The notes under the pieces are model-generated. The model did no database searches, was not told the DNA's origin, and saw only the letters and a list, made by a program, of their open reading frames with translations. A stretch of 64,000 nucleotides of DNA from Streptomyces xanthophaeus. GTDB taxonomy: Bacteria; Actinomycetota; Actinomycetes; Streptomycetales; Streptomycetaceae. The translations under genes were made by a program, and so were the position numbers. Every line of letters begins with the position of its first letter. Position 1 is the first letter of the stretch. Positions 62,933-64,000 of the stretch are shown here, piece by piece. The stretch is taken from contig NZ_JOFT01000034.1 of NCBI RefSeq assembly GCF_000725805.1, positions 1 through 64,000 of the forward strand, given 5' to 3'.

Positions 62933-64000
62933 CTAGGAGGCGTCCGGGCGGACGACGGCCTTGATCGGCATCGAGCCCGCGCCCGCCATCGTGACGTTCC
63001 GCCCGGGGCGCGGGGCGTGGACCATCGCGCCGTCGCCGACGTACATCCCGACGTGGGTCGCGTCGTCGAAGTAGATGATCAGGTCGCCCGGCCGCATGTC
63101 CTTCAGCGCGACCTTCGGCAGCAGCCGCAGCTGCTCCTGCGAGGTGCGCGGGATGCCCTTGCCCGCCGCCCGCCAGGCCTGGGAGGTCAGTCCGGAGCAG
63201 TCGAACGAGCCGGGGCCCTCGGCGCCCCAGACGTACGGCTTGCCGATCTGCGCGGTGGCGTACTGGACGGCGGCCTTCCCTGCGTCCGTCGCCAGGCCGT
63301 TGACGTCCTTCATCGCGCCCGAGGACAGCCAGGCCTTCTGTGCCTTGTACTGGGCGTCGTGCTCCAGCTGGATGAGACGGGCCTTCTCCTCGGCCTCGAG
63401 CTTGTTCTCCAGCTCCTCCGCGGCCTTGATCTTGGCCTCGACCTCCTTCTTGGAGGCCTCCTGCTTGATCCGGTTGGCTTCCAGCTTCTCCCACTGGGCG
63501 CTGGCGTCCTTCGCGTACTGCTCCAAGTCGGTCTGGGTGCGGCCCAGTTCGGAGAGCATGTCCGAGGTGGCCTTCTCGCCCTGGCGCAGCAGGTCCGTCC
63601 CGTCGAGGTACTTGCTGGGGCTCTCGCTCAGCGCCAGCTTCGCACCCGGCGGCAGCCCGCCCGAGCGGTACTGGGCGCGGGCCGCGGCTCCCGCGCGGCT
63701 CTTCAGCGTGGCGATCTTCTCCTGGCCGGCGACGACCAGCTTGGCGATCTCGACGATCTTGTCTGACTGCGCCTTGGCCTCGCTCTCGGCCAGGTTGTAG
63801 GCGTCGGTGGCCGTGCCCGCCTGGCGGTAGAGGCCGTCTATCTCCTTGCGGACCCGCTCCAGCGATTCGGCGCCCGGCGCGGGCTGCGGCTCCGGCGCCG
63901 CGTACGACGTGCCCACGCCGAGACCCGGGGCCGTCAGTACAGCCAGCGCGCACACCAGCGTGAAGGCGCTCGCGCCCCGCCGTCGCCCTACGGTCCGCAT
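62933..64000 (-). CDS. Secreted NlpC/P60 (C40) peptidoglycan endopeptidase
   Basis: A 355-residue exported wall hydrolase. Signal peptide about 1-34 (ending SYAAP), then a long coiled coil (about 45-220) rich in Glu, Lys and Ala, typical of RipA-like enzymes that need a partner to relieve autoinhibition, then an NlpC/P60 domain with Cys268 (SFDCSGLT), His316 (ATHVGMYV) and His328 (AMVHAP), so the triad is complete. It would cut D-Glu-(meso- or LL-)DAP bonds during growth or sporulation. The ATG is the last codon of the window. The signal peptide begins there, so I take it as the true start, although a longer frame cannot be excluded. Confidence 0.93.
   Translation of the reverse strand: MRTVGRRRGASAFTLVCALAVLTAPGLGVGTSYAAPEPQPAPGAESLERVRKEIDGLYRQAGTATDAYNLAESEAKAQSDKIVEIAKLVVAGQEKIATLKSRAGAAARAQYRSGGLPPGAKLALSESPSKYLDGTDLLRQGEKATSDMLSELGRTQTDLEQYAKDASAQWEKLEANRIKQEASKKEVEAKIKAAEELENKLEAEEKARLIQLEHDAQYKAQKAWLSSGAMKDVNGLATDAGKAAVQYATAQIGKPYVWGAEGPGSFDCSGLTSQAWRAAGKGIPRTSQEQLRLLPKVALKDMRPGDLIIYFDDATHVGMYVGDGAMVHAPRPGRNVTMAGAGSMPIKAVVRPDAS

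Overview
The window is a high-GC stretch of actinomycete chromosome, almost certainly Streptomyces. Codon third positions are overwhelmingly G/C, and several genes are Streptomyces or actinobacterial hallmarks: mycothiol synthase, GlnR, Nur, the WhiG anti-sigma factor RsiG and DUF3099/DUF2516 proteins. The order pit-pst-ppk-mshD-glnR-cysA-nur matches the S. coelicolor segment as I recall it. I see no prophage, integrase, transposase, CRISPR array or tRNA, so this is core chromosome.

Region 1 (1-19 kb). The 3' end of a 5S rRNA and its terminator open the window. A six-gene minus-strand block (700-7852) then looks like the skeleton of a type IV secretion machine: a two-helix pilin-like protein, a VirB8/TcpC-like protein, a TrbL/VirB6-like channel protein, an SCO6880-family protein, a VirB4-like ATPase and a VirD4-like protein without a Walker A motif. 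A membrane-anchored lytic transglycosylase/NlpC-P60 enzyme (15895-16932) could be its wall hydrolase. Between them lie a YunG-domain/alpha-beta hydrolase fusion that has lost its nucleophile, a CxxCxxxCC/pentapeptide protein, a GNAT, a LysE exporter, a thioesterase and a receptor Ser/Thr kinase with a very long Pro-Glu stalk. This stretch is rich in tandem repeats.

Region 2 (19-31 kb) is phosphate and copper homeostasis: csoR with a matching operator, DUF47-pit, and the divergent pstSCAB with a clear PHO box, a CHAD protein and ppk, followed by mshD. Region 3 (31-41.5 kb) holds a secreted 5'-nucleotidase, an alpha/beta hydrolase divergent from a TetR gene across a 42-bp near-perfect palindrome, a secreted PI-PLC, an OmpR/EnvZ-type two-component pair next to an HtrA-like protease without PDZ, a LacI regulator and glnR.

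Region 4 (41.5-51 kb) contains a ThiS/MoaD protein, a poly-Q repeat membrane protein, a DUF2993 protein, then the cysA/DUF1416 sulfur operon preceded by a cysteine-containing and apparently leaderless leader peptide. A coupled three-gene set of single-pass membrane proteins follows, then a FABP/nitrobindin-like protein, nur and ygfZ.

Region 5 (51-64 kb) contains dtd divergent from rsiG (both c-di-GMP signature motifs intact), an Eis-like acetyltransferase, an ECF41-type sigma factor, a PrmC-related methyltransferase, an isochorismatase-family hydrolase with a GlxA-type regulator, a SUKH protein, an XRE regulator with a clear candidate operator next to a Lys/Ala-tailed coiled-coil protein, a receiver-SpoIIE phosphatase and an NlpC/P60 wall hydrolase whose start codon is the last codon of the window.
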